Translations under genes and position numbers: made by a program
Notes under the pieces: generated by a model
Seen by the model: only the letters and a program-made list of their open reading frames with translations
Told to the model about the DNA's origin: nothing
The model's database searches: none
In this document: one piece after another, positions 26,253 to 34,624 of the stretch
How the letters are laid out: every line of letters starts with the position of its first letter
How positions within the stretch are numbered: the first letter of the stretch is position 1
Assembly: GCA_024276695.1 (NCBI GenBank)
Contig: JAJRWR010000002.1
Coordinates: 1 to 64,000, forward strand
Direction of reading: 5' to 3'
Length of the DNA stretch: 64,000 bases
Origin: an archaeon
Lineage (GTDB): Archaea; Thermoproteota; Nitrososphaeria; Nitrososphaerales; Nitrosopumilaceae

Positions 26253-26618
26253 CTAGTTGCCTAAACAACTCCAAGCATCACAGATTACATCGTTTAGCTT
26301 TAATCTTTTTCTCTGTTCACTATCCAAAACATCTACAAGTTGTCTCACATCACAATCTGTGATTTCGCCAGTTTTTCTATACAGTTCAATAATGTCTTCG
26401 ATATTTTCATTATCTGTTGGTTGATTTTCAACTGCATCTACTAAATCAGAAACTATTCTGTGTTCAAGATTGCAAAGTATCTTTACTGATTCAATTACTT
26501 GCGGTCCCTGATTTACTGCAACTGAATACAATGAATTTACTGCCGAAATGATTGTGGGCAATGCCAAAATAAACACGATAATTATGATAGCAATTAAAAC
26601 AATAAACGGAACTGCCAT
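26253..26618 (-). CDS. Single-span membrane protein with helical domain
   Basis: 121 aa. N-terminal signal-anchor helix (FIVLIAIIIIVFILALPTII) followed by an acidic helical domain with three Cys residues. No named family. It is upstream of the two zinc-ribbon membrane genes in the same direction (47-base gap), so the three may work together at the membrane. Confidence 0.55.
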   Translation of the reverse strand: MAVPFIVLIAIIIIVFILALPTIISAVNSLYSVAVNQGPQVIESVKILCNLEHRIVSDLVDAVENQPTDNENIEDIIELYRKTGEITDCDVRQLVDVLDSEQRKRLKLNDVICDAWSCLGN

Positions 26619-26707
26619 AACTTCATACTAACCAATTCAATTATTTAAAAACACTTTATGAAAAATTCTGTATAACTTTTTGGAGAAAATTTTTCCTTGG
26701 TTTTAAT

Positions 26708-26792
26708 GTAAACGCCCCTGCAAGAATATCGCAAGGGTCGCGCATATGCAAGCAGTGTCAGGTTTCTCACCCGCACCGACTCTGATGTTTAC
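26708..26792 (+). ncRNA. GC-rich structured segment, candidate small RNA
   Basis: An 85-base G+C-rich island in AT-rich DNA. GTAAAC (26708-26713) can close with GTTTAC (26787-26792); AGGGTCG (26734-26740) with CGACTCT (26777-26783); an alternative hairpin is CCCCTGC/GCAAGGG (26715-26737). It is not a tRNA (no T arm next to the closing stem). Strand unknown; plus is arbitrary. It overlaps the last four bases of the broken gene at 26789. Confidence 0.35.
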
Positions 26793-27301
26793 GACAAACC
26801 CATATTTGATCTTTGATCAACTTCTCTCGCTGTCATAAACTCTCCTGCAAAATACAAACTTCTCTTCCTTTCCACCTTTCTCATCCCACTCCATCCAGAG
26901 TCTTGCGACATCTTTTGTTTTTTGCCTCTCTTCTTTTCTTCTCTGTCCTTTGTTGCGCCGTTGTCAATCAGCTCCTCTATGTTTATGTAGCCCCACTCGG
27001 CCATCTGGTCGTCGTTGAGATTCGCATAGCCAAAGGCGAGGTTTTCTTTCCTGTCAAGCTCCGCAATGAGCCAGTAGAACCCGATCCTCTCGATGTCCCA
27101 CTTTTGGTAGATTGTCTTCTTTTCAAATGGCGTTCCGTCAGTCTCGTAGAGTGCAGGAATGTATTCGTCTTTGATTCGATCACCCTAGACTATCTTGTCT
27201 TCTATTTTCTTAGTAACAAATTCCCACAAGGCAACTGATGACTTGCCGTAGTTTGTATTATCTACCCAAAACTATCTTGCATCAAATTCATTGATATGCA
27301 T
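26789..27301 (-). pseudogene. Decayed DUF2958-like gene with an hsdR-derived tail
   Basis: Reading from ATG 27301 gives MHINEFDAR, a stop (27272-27274), FWVDNTNYGKSSVALWEF, a second stop (27185-27187), then an intact-looking domain: DEYIPALYETDGTPFEKKTI, GFYWLIAELDRKENLAFGYA and MAEWGYINIEEL. The YET...GYxxL pattern resembles DUF2958, a domain found on plasmids and other mobile DNA. After NGATKD the frame runs into 39 bases identical to inverted hsdR (26907-26945) and a random-looking tail. Two stops and a foreign 3' end mark a dead gene at the element's right edge. Confidence 0.7.
26907..26945 (-). repeat. 39 bp inverted duplicate, pseudogene copy
   Basis: Reverse complement is identical to 25408-25446 in hsdR and is read in the same frame ([13 protein letters not shown]). 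Confidence 0.8.
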
Positions 27302-27458
27302 AAAACTTTTCTAGCTGGGTTACCATTATGAAAATGACTGTTACCTCACGCAACTATGAAATGTGAAAACATGGGAAAGCAAAACCTGAAAACTTTTCCT
27401 ACGACTTCAAACTGGTAATTTTTTCATTCATTGTGCTTACAGAAAATGTTATTAATCA

Positions 27459-27469
27459 CTCCCGGCGCC
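27459..27469. repeat. attR, right 11 bp direct repeat
   Basis: CTCCCGGCGCC without any tRNA upstream; identical to 2615-2625. Presumed remnant of the original tRNA-Ser 3' end displaced by integration. Host-type genes begin about 115 bases further on. The bases from 27302 to 27458 hold nothing I recognise. Confidence 0.78.
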
Positions 27470-27585
27470 ATCAATTTACTTTAAATCTCCACCATGCGTA
27501 GGAATAAACATTTTGGATAACCTGTAATCAAATCAGAATTTCAACTCTTACAAAATCTATCATCTATGATTATCACACGATTGAA

Positions 27586-27810
27586 TTATATTTTTAACTT
27601 CTCCGCAAGTTCTTGTTTTTTTGGAACTCCTGTAAACTCTAATTTTTCATTTATCACAATTCCCGGAGCAGTATATATTGGATATTTTTCTAAATATTCT
27701 GGTTTTTCAGTCACATCAATTATATCATATTGAACTTTCATCTCATCAAGCATCTTTTCAACAACATTGCAGTTTGCACAACCAGGGGTGGTAAGAATTT
27801 CTATTTTCAT
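27586..27810 (-). CDS. Thioredoxin-like (glutaredoxin-type) protein
   Basis: 74 aa thioredoxin fold with active-site CANC at residues 11-14 after strand MKIEILTTPG, the cis-Pro loop IYTAPGIVINE, and a C-terminal helix. Length matches the MJ0307-like/small redox-disulfide family (thioredoxin-like proteins of ~80 aa). Its ATG overlaps the stop of the YHS gene upstream (ATGA), so they are co-expressed; thiol/metal chemistry is implied. Confidence 0.8.
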   Translation of the reverse strand: MKIEILTTPGCANCNVVEKMLDEMKVQYDIIDVTEKPEYLEKYPIYTAPGIVINEKLEFTGVPKKQELAEKLKI

Positions 27811-27956
27811 GGTTCTGCTTGTGTAAACTGTTCCGGTTCTGTCTCAAAAGCCCATTGACATGTAGGACTACAAAAATGATATGTTTTTCCTTTGTATTCT
27901 TTTTTTGCTGCTTTTTTTTCATCAACTTCCATTTTGCACACAGGATCTTGAGCCAT
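27807..27956 (-). CDS. YHS-domain protein
   Basis: 49 aa: MAQDPVCKMEVDEKKAAKKE, YKGKTYHFCSPTCQWAFE, then a short tail. The DPVCKM...YHFCS..C pattern is the YHS domain found in metal (copper/silver) transport and monooxygenase proteins, with Cys residues that bind a metal. ATG 27956; the stop overlaps the thioredoxin-like start by 4 bases. Confidence 0.8.
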   Translation of the reverse strand: MAQDPVCKMEVDEKKAAKKEYKGKTYHFCSPTCQWAFETEPEQFTQAEP

Positions 27957-28062
27957 ACTAGATCAATCCCCTATTGTGAAATCGAAAATTTTTAAGATAT
28001 TTTTGTGGATTAAAAGTTTGAAATTCTTTAAACCAATGTTGAGTATTGGAAAACATTTTAGA

Positions 28063-28692
28063 TCATTCCAGTACGATTATTGTTCCTGTTTGCATATTGT
28101 GGTCAGGTGCACAATACAACTTTGATGGATCCCATGACAAACCACATGCAAAAGTAAACACTCCGGATTTGTCTGCTACAAATTGTATTGTCTCTGATCC
28201 GCCTCCTGGTTCTAGTAATCCTGTCTCAATATCAAATTCAGGAATTTCAAGTGTGTGATAGAATTTTTTGGGATTTGTGATATTTAGAATAACCGTGTCT
28301 CCTTTGTTCACAATAATCAAATTATCATTCCATTTGTGCATTTCTACTGTACCTATTGTTTCTTCATCATTTACCTCAACTTCTGCTAGAAACTTAATCT
28401 CGTCCATTTCTATGTCAAATGTTTTTGTTTGTGGTTCATAAACTGACATGTCAATTTGGATAATGTTATTGTCAATCAAAAATTTAAGGGCGTTAAGAAT
28501 TTCCCCTTCAGAAATTGCCCCTTCTGAGAACCATCTAAAATTATTCTTAATCCAAATAGGGATGATTTCAGATTCTGTAGGGTCTTCAGTTTGAGAACTT
28601 TGTGCATAAGATGATGCTGAAAATAAAATGGCATCAACCAAACCAAAAATAGTTACCATTAAAATAAATCGTTTAGAATTAGCCAATAGCAA
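28063..28692 (-). CDS. Secreted cupredoxin-domain protein
   Basis: 209 aa. Hydrophobic N-terminal signal/anchor (FILMVTIFGLVDAILFSASS), then a short helical module (IPIWIKNNFRWFSEGAISEG) seen in many thaumarchaeal surface proteins, then a blue-copper-like domain with candidate ligands His in FYHTLEI, Cys in FACGL, and Cys/His in YCAPDHNMQTG. Type 1 copper proteins are thought to replace cytochromes c in ammonia-oxidising archaea. Exported electron carrier or copper-binding protein; partner unknown. Confidence 0.78.
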   Translation of the reverse strand: MLLANSKRFILMVTIFGLVDAILFSASSYAQSSQTEDPTESEIIPIWIKNNFRWFSEGAISEGEILNALKFLIDNNIIQIDMSVYEPQTKTFDIEMDEIKFLAEVEVNDEETIGTVEMHKWNDNLIIVNKGDTVILNITNPKKFYHTLEIPEFDIETGLLEPGGGSETIQFVADKSGVFTFACGLSWDPSKLYCAPDHNMQTGTIIVLE

Positions 28693-28756
28693 TCATTTGT
28701 TTTTATTGAATTTAAAAAGTTGGGAGATTCTTAATTATGGAATTAAACCATTGGGA

Positions 28757-29122
28757 TTATTCTATTTTTAATAATCCCCAGTCTGTCACTTTGTGCTTTC
28801 CAGCAATTTCTCCCTGACCTCCATCCCATACAGCAAATGATATCTTGTAATCTTTATTTGATTCAAACTGCTTATCAATCATTCCGAATCCTTCCACGTC
28901 AGTATCATCTGTAACTAGTGACCTACTAATTTCAACAATCCATTCTTTTGTTTGTGTATCATAAACTCCACTTGCAATAATGTCATTCAATCCCCCATAC
29001 ACGTTATCATCATCTCTGTAGTAATGTTCTTTGAGCTGCTCAAATGGTCCTGCAAATTCATCATCGATAATATCTTGAGTTTCTGTATTACTATCAAATG
29101 CCTTCCAATGCCAAATATCCAC
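28757..29122 (-). pseudogene. C-terminal part of a split haem-binding domain
   Basis: 121 codons starting at GTG 29122, same frame as the gene at 29129-29845 and separated from it by one TAA and two codons (Gly-Val). It begins DIWHWKAFDS, the segment that in ethylbenzene-dehydrogenase-type (EB_dh) domains holds a haem ligand, and ends KHKVTDWGLLKIE. It completes the domain started upstream, so this is either the far half of a gene broken by a nonsense change, a readthrough product, or a separately translated piece (AAGGAG precedes the GTG by 2 bases). Confidence 0.6.
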
Positions 29123-29128
29123 AACTCC

Positions 29129-29845
29129 TTATCCTATTGTTCTTTGAGGAACTTTGACATGTGGAACTCCAGCTGCACCCATTGCAATATCAGAATTTCC
29201 AGAAATATCAAACCCGATTGCAATTCTATCTGTCTCTGTCGTACCATCATTATTTGCATCATCATCACTCCATCTTAACAAGAAAAATATGTCACTGCCA
29301 TCAGTTAGTGATTTTACTTTGATTTGTCTACTTTCCTCTACAAATATAGTTGTAAATGTACTTTCTGTAGCATCATTCCATACTTTATCTATAATTCCAT
29401 CAACAACTATCTTTTCTTGTGTTTTGATTGCAGTCAAAGTAGTTACTTCTGGTTCCAAAGGATCCTTTACAATTATAGAACCATGTTGCTGGTCATGTCC
29501 TACACCACATACAAGGGAACAATAAAATTTAAACGAACCCGTCTTGTCTGCAATGAATTCAATTTTTACTGTTTCTCCAGGCATAATTGTTTCGTTGATT
29601 TGATATTCGTCAATAGCAAGTCCGTGGGGTACATCATCACTTGTGATTCTTAGAGTAACATGGTCTCCCTTGTTTACCTCGATAAATTGTGGTTCAAATC
29701 CCCACTGAAATGCTACCACATCAAACTCTTTATCTTCAACTGCAGGGCTTCCAACAGGACTGTAATTCATCATAACATAGCCAACAATTACAATTGTTAA
29801 TATCACTACAAGAGTTCCATTGTTGATGGCTTTCTTACTTGCCAT
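29129..29845 (-). CDS. Cupredoxin plus N-terminal part of an EB_dh-like haem domain
   Basis: 238 aa. Signal-anchor helix (GTLVVILTIVIVGYVMMNYS); CoxII-like cupredoxin with copper ligands His (DVPHGLAI), Cys-x3-Cys-x3-His (CSLVCGVGHDQQHG); then the first half of an ethylbenzene-dehydrogenase-like domain (IVVDGIIDKVWNDA...FFLLRWSDDD). It stops at TAA 29129 in mid-domain; the rest continues in frame at 28757-29122. The start overlaps the end of the CcdA-like gene. If full-length, the ~362-aa product would be a periplasmic copper/haem electron carrier. Confidence 0.75.
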   Translation of the reverse strand: MASKKAINNGTLVVILTIVIVGYVMMNYSPVGSPAVEDKEFDVVAFQWGFEPQFIEVNKGDHVTLRITSDDVPHGLAIDEYQINETIMPGETVKIEFIADKTGSFKFYCSLVCGVGHDQQHGSIIVKDPLEPEVTTLTAIKTQEKIVVDGIIDKVWNDATESTFTTIFVEESRQIKVKSLTDGSDIFFLLRWSDDDANNDGTTETDRIAIGFDISGNSDIAMGAAGVPHVKVPQRTIG

Positions 29846-30803
29846 ATTTCTTCTTTAACACATATCCAATAACGGGTATTACAATTAACAGTACTAACAT
29901 AGTCCATGGAATCACCATTATCTGGTGTGCACCCATTGTCAACTCGGGTTCTATTCCAAATAAAGGCATGATTTCATTCCAAGCAAGATGCATAGGTGAG
30001 CGTTCCCACCATGGATGTCCAAAGAGTCCCAATAGAAGAATAAACGCTCCTACTGCAACTAAACCAAAACCCGTTGCTTTTTCAACAGCTACTCTTTTCT
30101 TTACCAGAGTTTGTGTTGCACTAATTCCAAGTATTGCTAAAATTCCAATCAGTATTAAAGGAACTGCTCTTCCAATTCCATGAATAAAACCTAATGAAGC
30201 TCCAACTACAGTACTTCCTGTTCCAATAATATATGCTAACATAAAGTAAAAGAAGGGATTAGGACATCCAACTCCTGCATTACCCAAAAGCAAACCCATT
30301 AGAAATGGTTTTAATTTATCTCCACTTTTTTCTATGAACTTTGGAGTTCTGGAATAAACAGGTAATTGAATATTTAGCATTTTTAGTTCTGTTAAACCAA
30401 AGACATAGGCTATTGATCCTGCAAAAAGCCACATTACTTGAGTAGCTTGATCTATTCCAGTGTATTGTCCCAGTAACGCTACCCCAACACCATAACCAGT
30501 GATTGTAATTATTAATCCTGCTCCAAATAGAACAGCTATCATCAAACCTTTTTTTGGTCCCTTTCCCATACAGAGTGGAACTATGATAAACACCATTGGT
30601 AGAGTACACGGTAGTATAATCATCGATAGACCTGCAGCATATGCTATGAGTATCCATGATGCATATGGTGTAGAACCAACTTGTTCTTCAACAAGTTCAA
30701 CTGTAGAAAGATAGAACATTCCAACAATAAATGCAGAAAGTAAAGCAAATAGTAGTAGTAATAAAATATTTTTTGATTTACTGTTTGTTACTTCTTGAGC
30801 CAT
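29835..30803 (-). CDS. CcdA/DsbD-like membrane protein
   Basis: 322 aa with about eight predicted transmembrane helices. The paired Cys-Pro motifs of the DsbD/CcdA transmembrane family are present as LPCTLPMVF in the first repeat and GVGCPNPFFYF in the second. Such proteins carry electrons from cytoplasmic thioredoxin across the membrane for cytochrome or copper-protein maturation. Gene order with the cupredoxin/haem protein downstream (11-base overlap) suggests it services that protein. Confidence 0.82.
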   Translation of the reverse strand: MAQEVTNSKSKNILLLLLFALLSAFIVGMFYLSTVELVEEQVGSTPYASWILIAYAAGLSMIILPCTLPMVFIIVPLCMGKGPKKGLMIAVLFGAGLIITITGYGVGVALLGQYTGIDQATQVMWLFAGSIAYVFGLTELKMLNIQLPVYSRTPKFIEKSGDKLKPFLMGLLLGNAGVGCPNPFFYFMLAYIIGTGSTVVGASLGFIHGIGRAVPLILIGILAILGISATQTLVKKRVAVEKATGFGLVAVGAFILLLGLFGHPWWERSPMHLAWNEIMPLFGIEPELTMGAHQIMVIPWTMLVLLIVIPVIGYVLKKKYGK

Positions 30804-31133
30804 ATCCTAAACCAATAAAATATTGGATTATTCATCACTTTACATATGATTTTATATCATTTATCTATCTGTAATATTATCATACATGATTATCATAAGG
30901 GGAATTACATAAGCTAAGATTTGAATTTCATGATTCTGTACAAGATTATTCGCTAAAATTTCTCTAGATTTTATGATATAAATCTTCGATAACTATTTTT
31001 GTAACTTTTCTCCATTTTTTGTTAAATCGTGCCCAATAATTTTTGAGCATGCATTTTAACGAAATAGATCATGTCTGTGAATTAGATTTTCACAAATGCA
31101 TTGGTTTTTTTACAAACAAAAAAATTGATTTTT
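30804..31133. other. AT-rich divergent intergenic region
   Basis: Holds the promoters of the divergent CcdA-like and release-factor-like genes. No gene, long repeat or RNA structure is evident to me. Confidence 0.4.
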
Positions 31134-32192
31134 ATGAAAACTCATGTTGGTTCTTCTGAAATTGCTCCACTTGAATGGATATCTGTTAACCAGTTTTTAC
31201 ATGAGATAAAAAAGATTGATTCTCAATGCATTTCTGTCTATTATCCATATGGCAAGGGACAAGAAACTATCTCTTTATTACATGAAACAAAGCGAAATGA
31301 TGCCCTTGAAAGAATAGAATTAAAAATTGGAAATAAAATTACTGACCTTAAAAAAAATCCTGTCTCTGCAGGCAAATTTACAAAAACCTTGTGCATTTTT
31401 GGATGGATAAAAAATGGTAAAGTTAACCTCAAAGTAATTGGAACTTCAAAAAAACTCCCATATGTCTACATGGCAAGTAAAAAGCCATTTATCAAACCAT
31501 TCAATGATGTTTTGAAAACTAGTTATGATGTTTTGTTAGTGACTCTGGATCAAAAAACTGCAAGAATTCAAAAATTTCATGGCAATCAAATAATTCAAGA
31601 ATCTAAACTCCGAATTGATTTACAGGGAAGACATAGGAAAGGGGGGCAGAGTCAGGGGAGATTCCTTAGAGCAAGACAAACTAAAATCCATATTTTCTTC
31701 AAAAAGGTAGCAAACAAAGTCAAAGAGATGGATTCAAATTCATTACTAATTTTGTTAGGTGGAATTGGTCCTGCAAAAACAGAATTCTATGGTGAACTTG
31801 ATTCAGAATTGGTAAAAAAATGTCGATTTGTAGAAAATTTGTCCTTTTCTACTTCAATGAAAGACATCGATACAAAAATAATTCATCATCTATATCAGTA
31901 CAGAAGAAAATATGTCGCAGAATTGATTGAAAAATATGAAACTCTAATCAAAGATGGGTTAACTGCTAGAAGAAATGATGTAATATACAAAGCACTGGAA
32001 ATTGGAGCAGTAGATACCCTAATTGTTTCTGCAAATTATCATGCTAATTCTCAATTTAAAAAAATTATGAAGATGCTAGAGATTGCAAAAAACACCTCCG
32101 CCAAAATAGAATTTGCAGTTACACCAAAAATAATAAAAAAATTGGATATTAATAATTCTGTTCTAGCCATACTTAGATACAAAATAAAGTAA
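31134..32192 (+). CDS. Vms1-like/aRF1-type release factor homologue (GGQ protein)
   Basis: 352 aa from ATG 31134 (an in-frame ATG at 31101 would add 11 residues). The centre has the peptidyl-hydrolase loop GRHRKGGQSQGRF (GGQ at ~170-172) after LLVTLDQKTARI, as in the VLRF1/Vms1 branch of the eRF1 superfamily. The C-terminal ~110 residues (ALEIGAVDTLIVSANYH) resemble the eRF1 third domain. The N-terminal domain lacks the NIKS stop-codon-reading motif of canonical aRF1 and the protein is ~60 aa shorter. The likely job is freeing peptides from stalled ribosomes rather than normal termination. Confidence 0.75.
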   Translation: MKTHVGSSEIAPLEWISVNQFLHEIKKIDSQCISVYYPYGKGQETISLLHETKRNDALERIELKIGNKITDLKKNPVSAGKFTKTLCIFGWIKNGKVNLKVIGTSKKLPYVYMASKKPFIKPFNDVLKTSYDVLLVTLDQKTARIQKFHGNQIIQESKLRIDLQGRHRKGGQSQGRFLRARQTKIHIFFKKVANKVKEMDSNSLLILLGGIGPAKTEFYGELDSELVKKCRFVENLSFSTSMKDIDTKIIHHLYQYRRKYVAELIEKYETLIKDGLTARRNDVIYKALEIGAVDTLIVSANYHANSQFKKIMKMLEIAKNTSAKIEFAVTPKIIKKLDINNSVLAILRYKIK

Positions 32193-32351
32193 TTTTATTC
32201 CTAAATCTGGTCTGAATATTGATATGATCTTACAAATCTTCATACCGGAATAATCTTTAATTTTCAATTGATTTTGTTGTGTAAAACCACAATTATCAAT
32301 AATAAGAATCAAAATTCATTTGAAATAAGATTAATGTGTACATGATGTATT

Positions 32352-33248
32352 GTGAGACCTTGGAAATATCCTGCCAAATGTAATATTTGTGAACAAACCC
32401 TTGAGGAAATATTTTCTGACAGTTTAACTGATACTCCTTGCGTTTATCTTAATTCCGAAAGAGAAGTATGTGTTGCCACAGAAATGTGTGTTCAATATCT
32501 AGAATCTTCAGTTGATTCTATAGTGATTAGAGATGATAATCATAATCCATTAGGAATGGTTGGAGGGTATGATTTACTAAATTACATACGGACAAATCCT
32601 ACTCGTAATTATCAATATGAAACCAAAGTTAAAGAAATAATGTCAAAGGATTTGCTTATTGTAGAAAAGGACATTACATTTAAGGATTTGATGGAAAAAT
32701 GGACAAATTCTAGACGTGCTTTTGCTATTATTGCAAATTCATTTCAAGGATATTCTCCAATTTCCGCAAGAAAAATGTTAGAAATTGGTATCAAATGCAA
32801 AACTGATACTTCAATTTCTTCTATACCAAAAAAGAAAATGATTACTTTTCAACCCGATGATTCTTTAAGAACAATTGTTGATTTGATGTTTGAACATAAT
32901 ACTAGGAAACTTTTACTGGAATATTCTAATCAATTTATCAGTGATAGGCTAGTACTCAAAGAAATATCAAAATTATTGAAATTTCAACCTGATGTTGATA
33001 ATTTTCTAGATGTTCCTGTTAATTTGGTAGAGTTAGAAGATGTGACTGTAGTCAAGGAAGATTTGGATCTTAATCAGATTTGTACAAAAATGTATGAAAT
33101 GGATCATCCATACATTATCTATAAGGATATTTCAGTAACTCCATGGGATATTTGCAATGTCTTAATGACTGAAAAAATAGCTGAATCATATGAAATAGAG
33201 TCTGAAAAAATAGTTTGTCCTCATTGTGGAAAGGACATTGAAATCTAA
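32352..33248 (+). CDS. CBS-domain protein, paralogue 1
   Basis: 298 aa from GTG 32352. Two CBS pairs: MVGGYDLLNYIR and KVKEIMSKDLLIVEKDITFK in the first, ISSIPKKKMITFQPDDSLRT in the second. It begins with a Cys pair (CNIC) and ends with CPHCGKDIEI, so a small metal site is likely. CBS domains bind adenosine nucleotides and sense energy state. It is clearly related to the gene at 34621-35445 (shared DSLT, VAT-M-VQ-LES and PWDIC segments), on the other side of the FAD oxidoreductase. Confidence 0.75.
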   Translation: MRPWKYPAKCNICEQTLEEIFSDSLTDTPCVYLNSEREVCVATEMCVQYLESSVDSIVIRDDNHNPLGMVGGYDLLNYIRTNPTRNYQYETKVKEIMSKDLLIVEKDITFKDLMEKWTNSRRAFAIIANSFQGYSPISARKMLEIGIKCKTDTSISSIPKKKMITFQPDDSLRTIVDLMFEHNTRKLLLEYSNQFISDRLVLKEISKLLKFQPDVDNFLDVPVNLVELEDVTVVKEDLDLNQICTKMYEMDHPYIIYKDISVTPWDICNVLMTEKIAESYEIESEKIVCPHCGKDIEI

Positions 33249-33328
33249 TAATACTGTGTGAATTTCATGGATTTGGATCTCTATAAGCAATCAAAATCAA
33301 TTAATGACAAGAAATACATTACTTCATC

Positions 33329-34624
33329 ATGAAAAATTATGATGTTGCCATAATAGGTGCAGGAATTTTAGGTACATCCATCTCATATTGGCTATCTACA
33401 CTTTATGATCTTGAAGTATGTGTAATTGAAAAAGAAGATACTGCAGCAAAGCACACCAGTAGCCGAAATACAGGCGTAGTTCATTCCCCTTTTTACTTGG
33501 ATCCTGTAAAAAGAAAAATTTCATCAATCTCGTCTTTAATCTCTCATGATTTATGGGAAAATTTTGCAAAGAAAAAATCCTTACCGTGGTTTGAGGTTGG
33601 AACAATTGAGGTGGCAGCAGATGAGAATCAACATAAAACATTAGAGAAATATCTCAAATGGTCTGAACAAAATGGCATTCCTGATAATCAAATTGCTTTA
33701 CTTGATTCAAATGAACTTTTGAAAAAAGAGCCTAATCTCCATGCATATTCTGGGCTTTATTGTTCCCGAGATGTATCAACTGATTATGGAGTTTTTACAA
33801 GAGAATTACAACAAGAATCTGAAAAACATGGAACAGAATTTCTCTTTAACAAAGAAGTATTGGATACTAATGATGATTCAGAAGCAAAAATTATTTTTTC
33901 TGATAATTCAACTTTAACTGCAAAATTCATGATAAATTGTTCTGGAGGCAATTCATTAGATATTGCTAAAAAATGTAATCTTGCAAAACAATACGATGAT
34001 CTTCATTTTCGAGGAGAATATTGGGTATCTGATAAAATTCATGCCGATTTGGTTAAAACAAATATCTATACTGTTGCAAGATTCCCAGAGTTTCCATTTT
34101 TAGATCCTCATTGGATTAAAAGGGCTGATGGTACAACTGAGATTGGCCCTAATGCAGTACCTGTGGCAACTCCTGAAACCTATGAGGGCTATGCGGGAGA
34201 ACTAAATGTTGCAGTAGCTAAAATCCGTGAAATATTTGGAGGAAATGTTAGACGTCTTCTAACAAATCGCAGTTTCTTATCTATGCTATCTAAAGAATTT
34301 CTTAGCTCTGTTTCAAAAACAAAAATGGTTCATAGAGTTCAGCAATTTATTCCAAAAGTTCAACCTGAATACTTTACACAACACGGAACAGCTGGAATTC
34401 GAACACCTGTAATTTCCCCAAAGGGTGAATTTGTTAAAGATATTTTGGAGCTTGTTGGAAAAAACTCATTTCATATTGTAAACTATAATTCCCCTGGAGC
34501 AACTGGTGCCCCAGCTTATTCTGCATTTATTGTAAAAATATTACAAGATAAAGGATTCCTAGATTACCCTCAAAAATCAAAAGAATCATTTTGGAATTTT
34601 GATGAAATTATCGATCTTTTCTAA
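33329..34624 (+). CDS. FAD-dependent oxidoreductase, L-2-hydroxyglutarate oxidase-like
   Basis: 431 aa DAO-family flavoprotein. Rossmann FAD site DVAIIGAGILGTSISYWLS at the N-terminus, then HTSSRNTGVVHSPFY (the family's substrate/FAD segment) and a C-terminal FAD-closing motif NYNSPGATGAPAYS. Best fit is LhgO, which oxidises L-2-hydroxyglutarate to 2-oxoglutarate and passes electrons to quinone. The stop overlaps the end of the convergent CBS gene by 4 bases. Confidence 0.8.
   Translation: MKNYDVAIIGAGILGTSISYWLSTLYDLEVCVIEKEDTAAKHTSSRNTGVVHSPFYLDPVKRKISSISSLISHDLWENFAKKKSLPWFEVGTIEVAADENQHKTLEKYLKWSEQNGIPDNQIALLDSNELLKKEPNLHAYSGLYCSRDVSTDYGVFTRELQQESEKHGTEFLFNKEVLDTNDDSEAKIIFSDNSTLTAKFMINCSGGNSLDIAKKCNLAKQYDDLHFRGEYWVSDKIHADLVKTNIYTVARFPEFPFLDPHWIKRADGTTEIGPNAVPVATPETYEGYAGELNVAVAKIREIFGGNVRRLLTNRSFLSMLSKEFLSSVSKTKMVHRVQQFIPKVQPEYFTQHGTAGIRTPVISPKGEFVKDILELVGKNSFHIVNYNSPGATGAPAYSAFIVKILQDKGFLDYPQKSKESFWNFDEIIDLF

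Larger units (their letters stand above)
2615..27469. mobile_element. Integrated element in tRNA-Ser(GGA), ~24.9 kb
   Basis: An 11 bp sequence, CTCCCGGCGCC, occurs at the tRNA 3' end (2615-2625) and again at 27459-27469, where it stands alone without a tRNA. In a genome this AT-rich a chance repeat of ten G/C bases in eleven is very unlikely. A tyrosine integrase begins 10 bp inside the left border. Cargo is accessory: toxin-like genes, small DNA-binding proteins, ATPases, nucleases and a type I RM operon, with host-type genes resuming right outside both borders. No virion, conjugation or transposase gene is recognisable, so it is best called a cryptic integrated element or defence island. 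Confidence 0.82.

Noticed and set aside
26708-26792. A tRNA gene
   Set aside because: The closing stem resembles an acceptor, but there is no T arm or anticodon arm at the right positions.
2615-27469. Provirus or conjugative element
   Set aside because: No capsid, portal, terminase, relaxase, VirB4/VirD4 or MCM-like gene could be seen in the cargo.
31101-32192. Canonical peptide chain release factor aRF1
   Set aside because: No NIKS motif, shorter than ~410 aa, and the GGQ surroundings fit the Vms1-like branch better.
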